The notes under the pieces were generated by a model. That model was not told the origin of the DNA. It searched no databases and was given only the letters and a program-made list of their open reading frames with translations. Positions 32,971-42,011 of a stretch of DNA of 64,000 nt are shown piece after piece (within the stretch, counting starts at the first letter, position 1; each line of letters opens with the position of its first letter). The position numbers and the translations under genes are program-made. Source of the stretch: Anaeroglomus sp964630775 (GTDB lineage: Bacteria > Planctomycetota > Phycisphaerae > Sedimentisphaerales > Anaerohalosphaeraceae); assembly GCA_964630775.1 (NCBI GenBank), contig CAZVYY010000014.1, positions 23,345 to 87,344 of the forward strand, written 5' to 3'.

Positions 32971-34044
32971 TTAGGCGGGTGTCTTCTGCGGTGCAAAAAC
33001 GCATACCCGGCCTTTGCCCGCCTGTTTGGCCGCATAGAGAGCCTGGTCCGTTGCTTTGGTCACATCGCCCGGCTGTGTATCCGGGTCATATTGTCCCACG
33101 CCCACACTGATGGACAGCTTGATTCGCTGGTCTTCCCATATCATCGGATTGTTGCAGACCATCTGAACCATGCGTTCGGCAACGACCGTCGCATCCGCCA
33201 GCGAGGTGCTCGGCAGAATAATGGCAAATTCATCGCCGCCGTAACGGGCCGCAAGGTCGATCTGCCGAATACAGGCTAAAAGCCGACGGGCGATCTGCTT
33301 GATGGCCATATCCCCCGCCCGATGCCCATAATTATCATTAATCGGCTTGAGGTTGTCGATGTCGGCCATGATAATCGACAGCTTGCCGCCGTAACGCTGG
33401 GCCCGGCGAAGTTCCACCTCCATCGCCTCATAAAAGGTACGATGATTCAGCATTCCCGTCAGGCCGTCGGTCCGTGCCTGGCGCTGAGTCTTTTCGAATA
33501 AATGAATGTTGCCGATGGATGCGCCGACAAGCTGCCGGAACAACTCGACAATCGCAATGTCTTCCTGAGTGAAAATACCGCCGGTTTCTTTATCGCTGAG
33601 GTTGAGTACGCCGACCACGCGTCCATGACAAATCAGCGGGGCAATGACGCAACTCCTTGTCGAGTAATTCTTTGCAAAACTGCGGTGTACATTTCCAACT
33701 CCCGCCGACTGAGCATCGTCCATATCATTGATAATCAGCAGCTCCTTGCTACGAACGGCCGCAACCATCGGAGAAGGCGGATTTTGGTTTAACGACACGA
33801 CATTATTAATCAGGAATGGATGATTATGACGTTCCAGATGCAGTATATCGCTTGTCTCGTCAAGTATATACAGTGAGGCCAGTTTCGAGCTGATTAACTT
33901 CGGGATTTCGCTGACGCAGATTTCCGCTATCCGCTTGACATCCAGACAGTTGATCTTCTTGGCTAAGGGGGTAATGATATCCAGCCGACAGGTGCTGCTC
34001 CCCGAACAGCCCAGTATCTGTTTGTCTGTTTCGCCCTGACTCAT
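32971..34044 (-). CDS. Diguanylate cyclase with GAF sensor domain
   Basis: This 357-residue protein has a GAF domain at about 30-185 (PKLISSKLASLYILDETSDI, SCVIAPLICHGRVVGVLNLS, FTQEDIAIVELFRQLVGASI) and a GGDEF domain at about 195-355. The active-site motif is intact (ARYGGDEFAIILPS). The product-inhibition site RxxD (RQID) lies 5 residues before it, so it should make cyclic di-GMP with feedback. TDGLTGMLNHRTFYEAM is the usual domain opening. AAAGGA lies 12 bases before the ATG. No membrane segment is present. It is divergent from a motility-type operon. Confidence 0.95.
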   Translation of the reverse strand: MSQGETDKQILGCSGSSTCRLDIITPLAKKINCLDVKRIAEICVSEIPKLISSKLASLYILDETSDILHLERHNHPFLINNVVSLNQNPPSPMVAAVRSKELLIINDMDDAQSAGVGNVHRSFAKNYSTRSCVIAPLICHGRVVGVLNLSDKETGGIFTQEDIAIVELFRQLVGASIGNIHLFEKTQRQARTDGLTGMLNHRTFYEAMEVELRRAQRYGGKLSIIMADIDNLKPINDNYGHRAGDMAIKQIARRLLACIRQIDLAARYGGDEFAIILPSTSLADATVVAERMVQMVCNNPMIWEDQRIKLSISVGVGQYDPDTQPGDVTKATDQALYAAKQAGKGRVCVFAPQKTPA

Positions 34045-34385
34045 ATCGTTTAACAATCCTTTATATCGGACTCAGTTTTTGATTTAAATTCAGATGTTCC
34101 CAGTATCGGTAATTATTTGGCCCCGGTTAACATGGAAGCCTGCAAGAACTCGGAACTTCTGAAAATATAGAAAATATTTTTCGAGATTAAAAATCGACAG
34201 AATCCGGATTCGATGAGAAATATTTCAGCAAAATTCTGATAACAATATGCGGGCTGAATTGATCTTTCTTTTTCCTATTATTTCTATAGGTTTTTTGATG
34301 TTTGCTCGTTCTTATGTCATATTATTGTGATTTTTTCCACAACAAAGCTTTTGAAAAAATATTCACATTTTTTTACCAATTTTTC
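34045..34385. other. Intergenic spacer between the GGDEF gene and the regulatory operon
   Basis: This is the AT-rich upstream part of a 573-base gap between divergent genes. No gene, repeat or convincing structure was found here. The promoter and operator of the downstream operon start at its end. Confidence 0.5.
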
Positions 34386-34414
34386 TTGACGCACCTGCGA
34401 ATGTGTTTTACATT
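34386..34414 (+). promoter_or_regulatory. Strong sigma-70 promoter of the MerR/FlgB-like/FlhG/FliA operon
   Basis: TTGACG (34386-34391), exactly 17 bases, TACATT (34409-34414). The expected transcript start near 34421 gives a leader of nearly 200 bases before the first gene. Confidence 0.65.
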
Positions 34415-34422
34415 TTATAAAA

Positions 34423-34441
34423 CGTCAAATATGATTTGACG
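34423..34441. promoter_or_regulatory. Palindromic operator at the transcript start
   Basis: CGTCAAAT-ATG-ATTTGACG is a perfect 8-bp inverted repeat with a 3-base centre, starting 8 bases after the -10 box. Its position would let a bound repressor block the promoter. The MerR-like product of the first gene is one candidate ligand, although MerR proteins usually bind between -35 and -10. Confidence 0.6.
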
Positions 34442-34617
34442 GGGTCGCAATCATTTTCGTTCCAGCACGTTTTATGGATGGATAAGGGCTGGATTTATTT
34501 GCGGCGTTAAGCAACAAGAACAGATGGGCATACTATCGATCGTAAGGTACTGTGTTTGCCCGGAGGGTAAGTCGTTTGGTTGTCTTGAATATACGTCAAC
34601 GGTGTGTTTCTGGCTCT

Positions 34618-34890
34618 ATGACTCAAAGCAGCAATCATGGTTTTATTACGCCCCCCAAGCTGTATCGTATTGGGGATATCGTTCGGAGTACCCCTTTTAC
34701 TCGCCAGACAATCCATAACTATACGGTTATGGGACTTATTCAGGAAAGCGACTGGACCGAAGGCGGACATCGGTTGTATGACGAGTCCGTATTTGAACGT
34801 CTGTGGCGAATCCAGCAGTTGCGTGAAACCAAGACGTTGTCTGAAATTCGTGATATGTTTCAATCGGAGCAGGCCATAAAAGCCTCATAA
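34618..34890 (+). CDS. MerR-family-like DNA-binding protein
   Basis: This 90-residue protein is mostly a winged helix of the MerR type: KLYRIGDIVRSTPFTRQTIH, NYTVMGLIQESDWTEGGHRL, YDESVFERLWRIQQLRETKT and LSEIRDMF. No effector domain follows, as in small MerR/HTH-17 regulators. The start at 34618 fits the family opening; an upstream frame to 34552 adds an unrelated basic stretch. It is the first gene of an apparent operon with the FlgB-like, flhG and fliA genes. Confidence 0.83.
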   Translation: MTQSSNHGFITPPKLYRIGDIVRSTPFTRQTIHNYTVMGLIQESDWTEGGHRLYDESVFERLWRIQQLRETKTLSEIRDMFQSEQAIKAS

Positions 34891-34922
34891 ACGGAGAACT
34901 CTTTTTTGCCAAGGATGGCTGT

Positions 34923-35351
34923 ATGAACCTTAATGTCTCCCCTGTTACGGACAATCTTACAGAGCTTTTAAATCGCATTATCGATTTTACCGAACGACGG
35001 AAAGAGGTTTTGACACGAAATCTCTTTGATTATCGATCTGCGGGTTTTGAGCCAATGGATTTGCCGGTTCACGAGTTCGCCGACACCCTGACGCGGGGAC
35101 TGGCCGAATATATTCGCAATAAACGGCTTGTTCTTGAAGACGGCCCCAACGTTCATTTTCATGACCAGGGCGAGTTTGAGGCCGCGGCAGTCGTGGATAA
35201 CAAATCTCTGGAATTGCTGCGGAATGACACCCATGCTTATGTCCAGGAACAAATCCAGCGGTTATCGGAAAATCTGATCCATAATCGCCTTGCCGTGGAA
35301 TTACTGCGGCAAAAGCGTAAAAAAGAAACGCAGTTTGCAAATCTGCAATGA
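34923..35351 (+). CDS. Possible flagellar rod protein, FlgB-like (divergent)
   Basis: This 142-residue protein is not confidently recognised. Its layout resembles FlgB: a helical N-terminus with a release-type motif (FTERRKEVLTRNLFDYRSAG, FEPMDLPVHEF), a middle loop, and a C-terminal helix close to the FlgB ending (QIQRLSENLIHNRLAVELLR). The usual ANxxTPGY text of rod proteins is replaced by LFDYRSAGF. AAGGA lies 7 bases before the ATG. Neighbours flhG and fliA support a flagellar link, but no other flagellar structural gene is in the window. Confidence 0.5.
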   Translation: MNLNVSPVTDNLTELLNRIIDFTERRKEVLTRNLFDYRSAGFEPMDLPVHEFADTLTRGLAEYIRNKRLVLEDGPNVHFHDQGEFEAAAVVDNKSLELLRNDTHAYVQEQIQRLSENLIHNRLAVELLRQKRKKETQFANLQ

Positions 35352-35554
35352 TGTTTATGGACTATCTATAACGATTAATCGTAAAAAAAGTCGTGTTTAA
35401 AACAAAAAACCCTGCTTTTAGGCGGGGATTTGGTTTGAAAAAATGCACAACTTGATTTATACAACGTGAGTTTTACAAGTAAATACGCATCTGGAAGTCA
35501 AGATGGCCAGTGCGGGATGTGCAGCAGGAAATAACAACACGGTGGGAGCGGGCG

Positions 35555-36403
35555 ATGGACCCGGGCCGAATAAATTATTTGCGGCAGATTGTTGAAACCC
35601 GTCCGGAACGGGCACAGACCCTCGCTGTAACCAGCGGCAAGGGAGGTGTCGGCAAGACGAATATTGCAGCCAATTTGGCGATTTGTCTTGCCCAGATTCG
35701 CAGGAGAGTCGTCCTGATGGACGCCGATTTGGGGCTTGGAAATCTTGACGTGGTTATGAATCTCAACAGCCGGTTCAATCTCAGTCATGTTTTGAATGGT
35801 CGAAAAAGCCTTGAAGAAATCATTCAACCTGGGCCGGCGGGAATTGAGATCATTTGCGGCGGTTCCGGGATTGAAGATTTGGCCAATATCCATCCATTTC
35901 AGCGACAACGACTTGTGGATGAAATGGACCAGCTTCAGCATCGGGCCGACTTGATTATGTTCGATACAGGGGCCGGAATTCATTCCACCGTCATCGCCTT
36001 TTGTATGGCAGCAGACCATACGCTGGTGGTCACGACTCCGGAACCTTCAGCGATGACCGATGCGTATGCAATGATTAAGATTTTAAGCGGCAGAAAGTAC
36101 CAGGGGCGAATCAGCCTTCTGGTCAATATGGCCGAAACCATTGCCGAAGGGCGTAAAACCTATCGGCAAATTTCAGAAGCGGCAGCGCGATTTCTGACCA
36201 CTGCCGTTTATGACGCTGGCGTGTTATGCAGGGATGAATTAATAGCCAGCGCCATTCGTCGCCGGGAGCCGGTCGTTCTGGCTTACCCGCGTTCGAGTAT
36301 TACAGAGCATTTTGCGGCAATCAGCGCCCGGTTAGGCAATGTCAGCCGCAGGAGTTCGGAAAAGGATGGATTTTTCCGAAAAGTCGTAAATTGGTTATTT
36401 TAA
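35555..36403 (+). CDS. flhG: MinD/ParA-type ATPase, FlhG/FleN-like
   Basis: This 282-residue protein has a deviant Walker A (VTSGKGGVGKTNIAANLA) near residue 25 and the switch motif VVLMDADLGLGNLDVVMNL, followed by DLIMFDTGAGI (Walker B) and LVVTTPEPSAMTDAYAMIK. The N-terminal lead (DPGRINYLRQIVETRPERAQ) resembles the FlhG activation helix. FlhG sets flagellum number or position. The ATG at 35555 has GGGAG 6 bases before it; a GTG at 35510 is less likely. It is followed by a sigma-28-type gene, a classic pairing. Confidence 0.85.
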   Translation: MDPGRINYLRQIVETRPERAQTLAVTSGKGGVGKTNIAANLAICLAQIRRRVVLMDADLGLGNLDVVMNLNSRFNLSHVLNGRKSLEEIIQPGPAGIEIICGGSGIEDLANIHPFQRQRLVDEMDQLQHRADLIMFDTGAGIHSTVIAFCMAADHTLVVTTPEPSAMTDAYAMIKILSGRKYQGRISLLVNMAETIAEGRKTYRQISEAAARFLTTAVYDAGVLCRDELIASAIRRREPVVLAYPRSSITEHFAAISARLGNVSRRSSEKDGFFRKVVNWLF

Positions 36404-36546
36404 GGTTAATCCGCTTGTCAGTTTGGCCGAAATGAACGTGTTGCGGTGTGTATTAATGCCGCAAATGTGCAGTTGAATGCCCACCGGTTATCGGACGCTG
36501 ATAAGTGAAACAAAAACGCGAATTACAGACATGGAGGTCTTTAAAG

Positions 36547-37329
36547 ATGCGTGGGACCCGGTCACAGAATATAGAACAGGTTTGGCAGGATTTCTTCCGT
36601 TCACGAAGTGATGATGCCAGAAATACGCTCATGGAACATTATCTGTCGCTGGTCAAATACACAGCGGACAGGATTTGTGCCAAATTGCCGGACAAGGTTG
36701 AGTTGGATGACCTGGTCAGCGCAGGCATCTTTGGCCTCAAAGATGCCATTGAGGCATTTGACCCGGGGCGGGGGGTAAAATTTGAAACCTACTGCACACC
36801 GCGTATTCGGGGCAGCATTCTCGACGAACTTCGCAATATGGACTGGGTACCTCGCCTTGTTCGGGCACGCTCCCACCGCCTTGAAAAAGCTCTGCAGACC
36901 CTGGAAGCCCAACTGGGCAGACTGCCTAATGAACGGGAATTAGCCCAGGAAATGGAAATGCCGATGGATGAATTCCATCGTTTGCAGCGGGATGCCAGCG
37001 CCATTGGACTGGTTTCACTGAATAATAAGTTCAATGAGAGCGAGGGCGAAAAAGATATCCGCGAAATCGACATTATTGAAGACCAGCGAAGCCAGAACCC
37101 GGTGATTGAGGCTCAGAAGCGGGACTTGAAGAATCTTTTGACCAAAGGACTGACCCGCGCCGAGAAGCTGATTATTATTCTGTATTATTACGAAGAAATG
37201 ACGATGAAGGAAATTGGTGCCACGCTGGATTTGTCGGAGTCGCGTGTGTCTCAGATGCATTCGTCGATTATTGCCCGGCTGAAAGCCCAGATGAACAGCC
37301 GGAAAAAAGAATTCGCGGTCTCAACCTAA
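36547..37329 (+). CDS. fliA: RNA polymerase sigma factor, FliA/WhiG type
   Basis: This 260-residue sigma-70 family protein has regions 2, 3 and 4. Region 2: HYLSLVKYTADRICAKLPDK, DDLVSAGIFGLKDAIEAFDP, FETYCTPRIRGSILDELRN, then DWVPRLVRARSHRLEKAL. Region 3: GRLPNERELAQEMEMPMDEF. Region 4: LTRAEKLIIILYYYEEMTMK, DLSESRVSQMHSSII. This is the FliA (sigma-28) pattern that drives late flagellar genes. GGAGG lies 9 bases before the ATG at 36547; a GTG at 36505 is the weaker alternative. Its stop codon overlaps the end of the convergent FAD oxidoreductase gene by 4 bases. Confidence 0.93.
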   Translation: MRGTRSQNIEQVWQDFFRSRSDDARNTLMEHYLSLVKYTADRICAKLPDKVELDDLVSAGIFGLKDAIEAFDPGRGVKFETYCTPRIRGSILDELRNMDWVPRLVRARSHRLEKALQTLEAQLGRLPNERELAQEMEMPMDEFHRLQRDASAIGLVSLNNKFNESEGEKDIREIDIIEDQRSQNPVIEAQKRDLKNLLTKGLTRAEKLIIILYYYEEMTMKEIGATLDLSESRVSQMHSSIIARLKAQMNSRKKEFAVST

Positions 37330-39542
37330 TCCGCCTGCATCGTCTCAAGCGACAGCATCCATTCATTTGCCATCGCTGATAAATCATACATATTGACATG
37401 GCAATCCGGCCGGCCTTCCGGACCGCTGACGTCTGCCGCCAATCCATATCCCGCGTTAATTACATCAACACAGGTACTCAGGGGTCTGGAAATCAAAACC
37501 GCATCCACAGCCACATATCCGTCAGTACCCGCATTGGAAATCACAACCGTGCCTGTGCCAGCGGAAAACCGATACCGCCCCAGCAGATTCCATTTGCCCC
37601 CATTCGATTTCTGATTGACCACATGGCTTGCCGCCCCCGCGTCATGATGGACCGTCACCGGAACATTTGACGCCCGGTTGTCGTGGGAGGTCCATCGCAG
37701 ATAGACATCATACGGCCCGGCGGCGGGCACATTGAGTTGAAACGTAACGGACTTTTGCCCCTTTCCCGCGTTCTCATCATGAAGATAATTCTGGCCGTAA
37801 TAGCCGGACACCGAACTGCTGGCCGGCCAGGCTCCCACCCTGACCACGCCATTGTCATCTTCGGAATCAATCACAGTGCCTTCGATCTCCTCGATCGGAT
37901 CCCCCCAGTCAATCCGCTGGCCGCGCTGGATGAGGGTTTTCTGAAGCTGTGGAACGTCCACCTCCTGAAGCCCGATATTGCCGCGTCCAATCGCCTGAGC
38001 AACCGCAACCGCCGAAGACTGCCCCAGAATCATAAAGACCGGCTCCATTCGCACCGAACCATAGGCGATATGCGACGCAGACACACAGACTGGAATCGCC
38101 AGATTGGAACACTGGCCGCTGCGCGGGATTATCGCCCGGTATGACAATCGATAGGGGGTATTACCGCCGATCTGCACATCGCCTTCATTTTTGACAAATC
38201 CGGATGCATTGACAAAACGATAGCAGTTATGCGAATCCATATTATAGGATGCCAGCCCCACGGAATCTTTGGGCCGGGTCTTGCCCAGGAAATCATGTTC
38301 AGTAATTACATAATCCGACACCATCCGGCGGGCTTCACGGATATACAACTGGCAAGGCCAGTTTCCGGTTTCGGTAAATTCATCCGCCGCCAGGCCCCAA
38401 TTCTGCATTTTGGCCTGAATGGTCGGCGCCACCTGCCCGACCGCCGGGTCGTTGGCGACAAACCACCAGTAGCCCTGAATATAGGTCACATGCCGCTGGA
38501 AGATGGTTTCTCGTTCCTGATAGCTGCCGTTGGGCCAGTTGAAGTTCTGACCAATAAAATCCGTGGAAACGGCACCATGGTTATTGGTGTCGGTTTTCCC
38601 GTTTTTAATCCGGTCGAATTTGTTAAAGAAGTTGTCAAACTCCGTCCCGAATCCCGCCGCAAGATAGCGTTCCAGCAGAACATACCAGCTCCGGTCGTAG
38701 TTGGCCGGCTTCGGGAAAGGCACACGGTTAGCCGCCACATCGGTCATGCAAATCCGGAAGTTGTAGGCCTGGATGCGATGATCCCCCTGCCCGGCAACAG
38801 GGACGGCGGTTTCGATACCCGGAAGCAATCCGCTGCTGGAATCACCGGCGATGACATAAGGACTCACATCGCGGAGAAACTGATGTGTGTTTCGTACCTG
38901 CTGGCCGTTATAGGTTTCACCATAGGCCGCATTGCTTTCCCGGCCTGTAACATAAGTGACACCCGCAGCCGCCATCAGGTCGCCTTCATAGGTGGCGTCG
39001 ATAAAGTAATCGGCATTGACCGTCAGACCGTGTTCGGTGGTAATCCGCACGATACGTCCGCCGGACATCACCACGCCGCTGCTGCGATTCAGGAAGGCCT
39101 TGTAATAGACTTGCACTCCGGCTTCCTGCACCATATCCTGAAACACGGCCAGGGCAACCGACGGTTCAAACGCCCAATTCTCGGCCGTTCCGTATTTGGC
39201 CCCCACACGTTGATAGAATTCCCGTGCGATCCCCTGCACTGCCTCCTTGTTGCCAAAGTCCGTCCAGCCCAGCCCCCCCGCCGACAGACCGCCCAGCCGG
39301 ATACCCGGATGAACAATCACGGAACTGATGCCCAGGCGTTTCAATTCGAGCGCCGCAACCACACCCGATGAGGTGCCTCCATAAATGCAGACCTGCGTGG
39401 TAATCGTTTTGTTGAGATTCTGCTCCGGCGGAAAGTAATAACGCAGTAAATTATTTGCCTGTACCGGCGACGGCAAAAAGACCGCAGCCAGAATACCCAG
39501 GACAGAACATCCTATCGCTCGTATCGAACCGTTCAAACGCAT
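37326..39542 (-). CDS. Secreted FAD-dependent oxidoreductase with golvesin-type CBM and dockerin-like tail
   Basis: This 738-residue protein starts with a signal peptide (CSVLGILAAVFLPSPVQA). The FAD domain (PF12831-like) opens with TQVCIYGGTSSGVVAALELK and GIRLGGLSAGGLGWTDFG and runs to about residue 560 (YFIDATYEGDLMAAAGV, LYIREARRMVSDYV). A golvesin/xanthan-lyase-type module follows at about 580-690 (KSVTFQLNVPAAGPYDVYLR, VAVDAVLISRP). The last ~40 residues are a dockerin-like tail (GPEGRPDCHVNMYDLSAMAN). Related proteins sit in polysaccharide-degradation clusters. The ATG at 39542 has AAAGGA 6 bases before it. A Sec-type leader on a flavoprotein is unusual, since folded cofactor proteins often use Tat. 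Confidence 0.88.
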   Translation of the reverse strand: MRLNGSIRAIGCSVLGILAAVFLPSPVQANNLLRYYFPPEQNLNKTITTQVCIYGGTSSGVVAALELKRLGISSVIVHPGIRLGGLSAGGLGWTDFGNKEAVQGIAREFYQRVGAKYGTAENWAFEPSVALAVFQDMVQEAGVQVYYKAFLNRSSGVVMSGGRIVRITTEHGLTVNADYFIDATYEGDLMAAAGVTYVTGRESNAAYGETYNGQQVRNTHQFLRDVSPYVIAGDSSSGLLPGIETAVPVAGQGDHRIQAYNFRICMTDVAANRVPFPKPANYDRSWYVLLERYLAAGFGTEFDNFFNKFDRIKNGKTDTNNHGAVSTDFIGQNFNWPNGSYQERETIFQRHVTYIQGYWWFVANDPAVGQVAPTIQAKMQNWGLAADEFTETGNWPCQLYIREARRMVSDYVITEHDFLGKTRPKDSVGLASYNMDSHNCYRFVNASGFVKNEGDVQIGGNTPYRLSYRAIIPRSGQCSNLAIPVCVSASHIAYGSVRMEPVFMILGQSSAVAVAQAIGRGNIGLQEVDVPQLQKTLIQRGQRIDWGDPIEEIEGTVIDSEDDNGVVRVGAWPASSSVSGYYGQNYLHDENAGKGQKSVTFQLNVPAAGPYDVYLRWTSHDNRASNVPVTVHHDAGAASHVVNQKSNGGKWNLLGRYRFSAGTGTVVISNAGTDGYVAVDAVLISRPLSTCVDVINAGYGLAADVSGPEGRPDCHVNMYDLSAMANEWMLSLETMQAD

Positions 39543-39726
39543 CCACAATCCTTTCTTTCAAGCATAGTCCCATCCGCATGCAATTCTGCGAATGCATGAT
39601 TAATGACAATTGTATCAGCCGGGCCACGCGATACAAATTACTTTTGCACAAAGCAAATTCATAATCCGGATATTTCTACATCCCAGCCAGCTGTCGAGGT
39701 TCTATGGCATTACCTCCAGAATTTTT

Positions 39727-39757
39727 CCGAGACCCCGACGTCAAGCCGGGGTCTCGG
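39727..39757. repeat. GC-rich perfect hairpin
   Basis: CCGAGACCCCG (39727-39737) pairs with CGGGGTCTCGG (39747-39757), an 11-bp perfect stem with a 9-base loop. It lies 44 bases beyond the stop of the LamG gene and might end its transcript, but no T tract follows on either strand. Confidence 0.6.
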
Positions 39758-39801
39758 AGGAAGAAACCATTTCTGTATGAATGAACAAACATCCGGGTCT
39801 G

Positions 39802-41949
39802 CTACAGCGAACAGCCTTCGCCTTCGGGGTCATTGCATTGCAGCCATTCTGAGGCCAGAACCGATAAATCATAGATATTGACATAGCAGTCCGGCTTGCC
39901 TTCCGGTCCGCCGATATCGGAGGTCATCAGCGGATTCAGGTAACGTCCGACCACCTCATTATAGACCAGCAAATCCCCACAAACCGGTTCGTTGACGGTA
40001 ATGACGATTTCATCATAAATATCTCCATCGAGTCCCGCCAGTCCGTCATGGACCGCCAGCCGCAGGGTATAGACTCCCGCCTGACTGAATGTGGCGGTCG
40101 TCTGAACGGCATTGGGATTACCGAAGCTGACAAAAGCCGTCTGTTCGGGATTGGTCACTGTCCAGACAGCCGTGATCGTATCACCCGTATTGAAGTCGGC
40201 GACATCCGCATCCAGTGTGACGGTATCATTGAATTGCTTAATCAGCTCGGTCGGAATATCCGGATCGATGGTCACACGGGGAATGGCGTTGATACCCTGC
40301 TGAACGAGGCCGACAATGGCAGCCGGACTCAAAGCATAGCTGTATAGACGCACATCATCGGCCATGCCATTGAGCGAATGGCTTGCATCTCGACGACCAC
40401 CGATTGACATTTTTGAGGTTGCGCTATAGCGGATTAACTCCTGTGTCTGCACACTGGCATCTTCCCGGCCATCCACATAAAGCACCGCGCGCTGCCCGTC
40501 AAATGTCCCGGCCAGATGATGCCAGTAGCCATCCAGAATATTGGTCTTGCCGGTCACCCAGACTTGCCCGGTATCGCCCTGCAGAACAAATTCAGCCGTT
40601 TTGGCGTTTTCGGTTTTACGCAAAATCCAGTTAAACGGAGCCGTTCTGCCGATCAAGGTGCGATAGCCCGTGCTTCTCACATCCGCCTTAATCCAGCCGG
40701 CCGCAGTCATTTCCCAGCGTAATCCCGTCACATTGGGATCCTGCGCAGTCACATCATTGACATCGACTATCCCCTTGCCGAGAAATCCCAGGGCGCCATT
40801 GCCCACCCAGCCGGAAACCCAGCTCGGCACTGAATTCGGATCAGCCAGCCCGGCCAGATAGCCGTTGTCAGCCACGGTATTGCCTGCCGCCGCATCCAGC
40901 ATATCCGCGGCCAGAGTCGCCTGGGGCATGTCTTCAAAGCCCCACCGCCCCAGCAGCACGTCATCCACCGCGGTATTTTTGACACGCACAGATACTGTAT
41001 CTTCGCCCGTATAATTGTGAGCATCCGTGACAGAGACCTTCAAAACATACTCGCCGCGTCCGCCGATAAAATTCACGCGGGCATTCAGGTCATGGTCGGT
41101 TTCGCCGACAGCCGTACCAAACGACACTGCCGGGCCGCTGACTTTGGTCCACCGCACAATCAGATTGGCTGACGGGGTATCGGTATTGGTTACCACCGGC
41201 TGCATCACCAGTGAATTCTGCGGAAGAACCAGAGTCGTATTGGCACCGGTTTCGACAACCGGGGCAAATGGATTGGATGAATATACACCAACATTATCGA
41301 GCAGAATCCGGTTGGCCCCGCGACTTAAATCAAAATTGACCGCATTAAAAGAAGCGGCGGTGGTGCTTTGGTAGTAATTCAGCCCGGTCTCTTCAAGAAT
41401 GACCGTATTGGTTTTAAGATTGACAATTTTCAGCGAATAGGTTCCCTTCCAGGTGCCTTCGATAATCATACGATACGGATTGATAATCCCGCTGTCAAAA
41501 TTGCTGGCTGTCAGAAGTCCTGTAGAATCCACAGCGATCCAGGCGCTTCCATTATAAATCGCGATCGTCGTTCCCTCATATCGGAGATTGAACACCGACG
41601 ATGTGGCCGAGGAGGTATTATTCTGCAAATTGAAATTGATATCACGACCGGTTGGTGCATCTTCGAAGGCGAAATCAAATGTAACGTAAAAATAGGCAGA
41701 AATCGGCGTCAATCCCTGTCGGAAAAAATATGTTGCCGATTGATTGTTATTCAGCGACGTCAGCCGTACCGAAGAGGTCCCGTTCAGCAGGCTCGACTGA
41801 GCCAGCGTCACAGGGCCGCCTTTGCTCCATCCGTCGGGAATGCCGGCCGTCCACAGTTCGAAATCTCCATTGGTAATCACTAACGCCGCCTGTGCCTGCG
41901 ACAACAACACAAACAATACCATAACCATCCACCATGTACCTTTTTTCAT
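39802..41949 (-). CDS. Secreted LamG/PKD protein with dockerin-like tail
   Basis: This 715-residue protein has a signal peptide (MVMVLFVLLSQAQA). An N-terminal jelly-roll (ITNGDFELWTAGIPDGWSKG) spans about 20-190. An Ig/PKD-like domain (TLVLPQNSLVMQPVVTNTDT) follows at 230-330. A LamG domain spans about 335-560 (LGRWGFEDMPQATLAADMLD, WHHLAGTFDGQRAVLYVDG, MADDVRLYSYALSPAAI). A second PKD-like domain (TLDADVADFNTGDTITAVW) precedes the tail DIGGPEGKPDCYVNIYDLSV. The tail matches the one on the neighbouring FAD protein. The start at 41949 has GGAG 9 bases before it. It lies downstream of a sigma/FecR pair, mirroring the window's left end. Confidence 0.88.
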   Translation of the reverse strand: MKKGTWWMVMVLFVLLSQAQAALVITNGDFELWTAGIPDGWSKGGPVTLAQSSLLNGTSSVRLTSLNNNQSATYFFRQGLTPISAYFYVTFDFAFEDAPTGRDINFNLQNNTSSATSSVFNLRYEGTTIAIYNGSAWIAVDSTGLLTASNFDSGIINPYRMIIEGTWKGTYSLKIVNLKTNTVILEETGLNYYQSTTAASFNAVNFDLSRGANRILLDNVGVYSSNPFAPVVETGANTTLVLPQNSLVMQPVVTNTDTPSANLIVRWTKVSGPAVSFGTAVGETDHDLNARVNFIGGRGEYVLKVSVTDAHNYTGEDTVSVRVKNTAVDDVLLGRWGFEDMPQATLAADMLDAAAGNTVADNGYLAGLADPNSVPSWVSGWVGNGALGFLGKGIVDVNDVTAQDPNVTGLRWEMTAAGWIKADVRSTGYRTLIGRTAPFNWILRKTENAKTAEFVLQGDTGQVWVTGKTNILDGYWHHLAGTFDGQRAVLYVDGREDASVQTQELIRYSATSKMSIGGRRDASHSLNGMADDVRLYSYALSPAAIVGLVQQGINAIPRVTIDPDIPTELIKQFNDTVTLDADVADFNTGDTITAVWTVTNPEQTAFVSFGNPNAVQTTATFSQAGVYTLRLAVHDGLAGLDGDIYDEIVITVNEPVCGDLLVYNEVVGRYLNPLMTSDIGGPEGKPDCYVNIYDLSVLASEWLQCNDPEGEGCSL

Positions 41950-42011
41950 GATCATCGTCTCCACTAAAGGGTTTATCTTGATTGAATTAAACAACATCAA
42001 TTTATCGCATA

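Noticed and set aside
35405..35435. Weak hairpin after the FlgB-like gene (CCCTGC with GCGGGG).
   Set aside because: The stem is only 6 bp with a wobble pair and no T tract, so a terminator between it and flhG is not supported.
39727..39757. Intrinsic terminator for the LamG gene.
   Set aside because: The hairpin is strong but neither strand has a T tract after it, so it is listed only as a hairpin.
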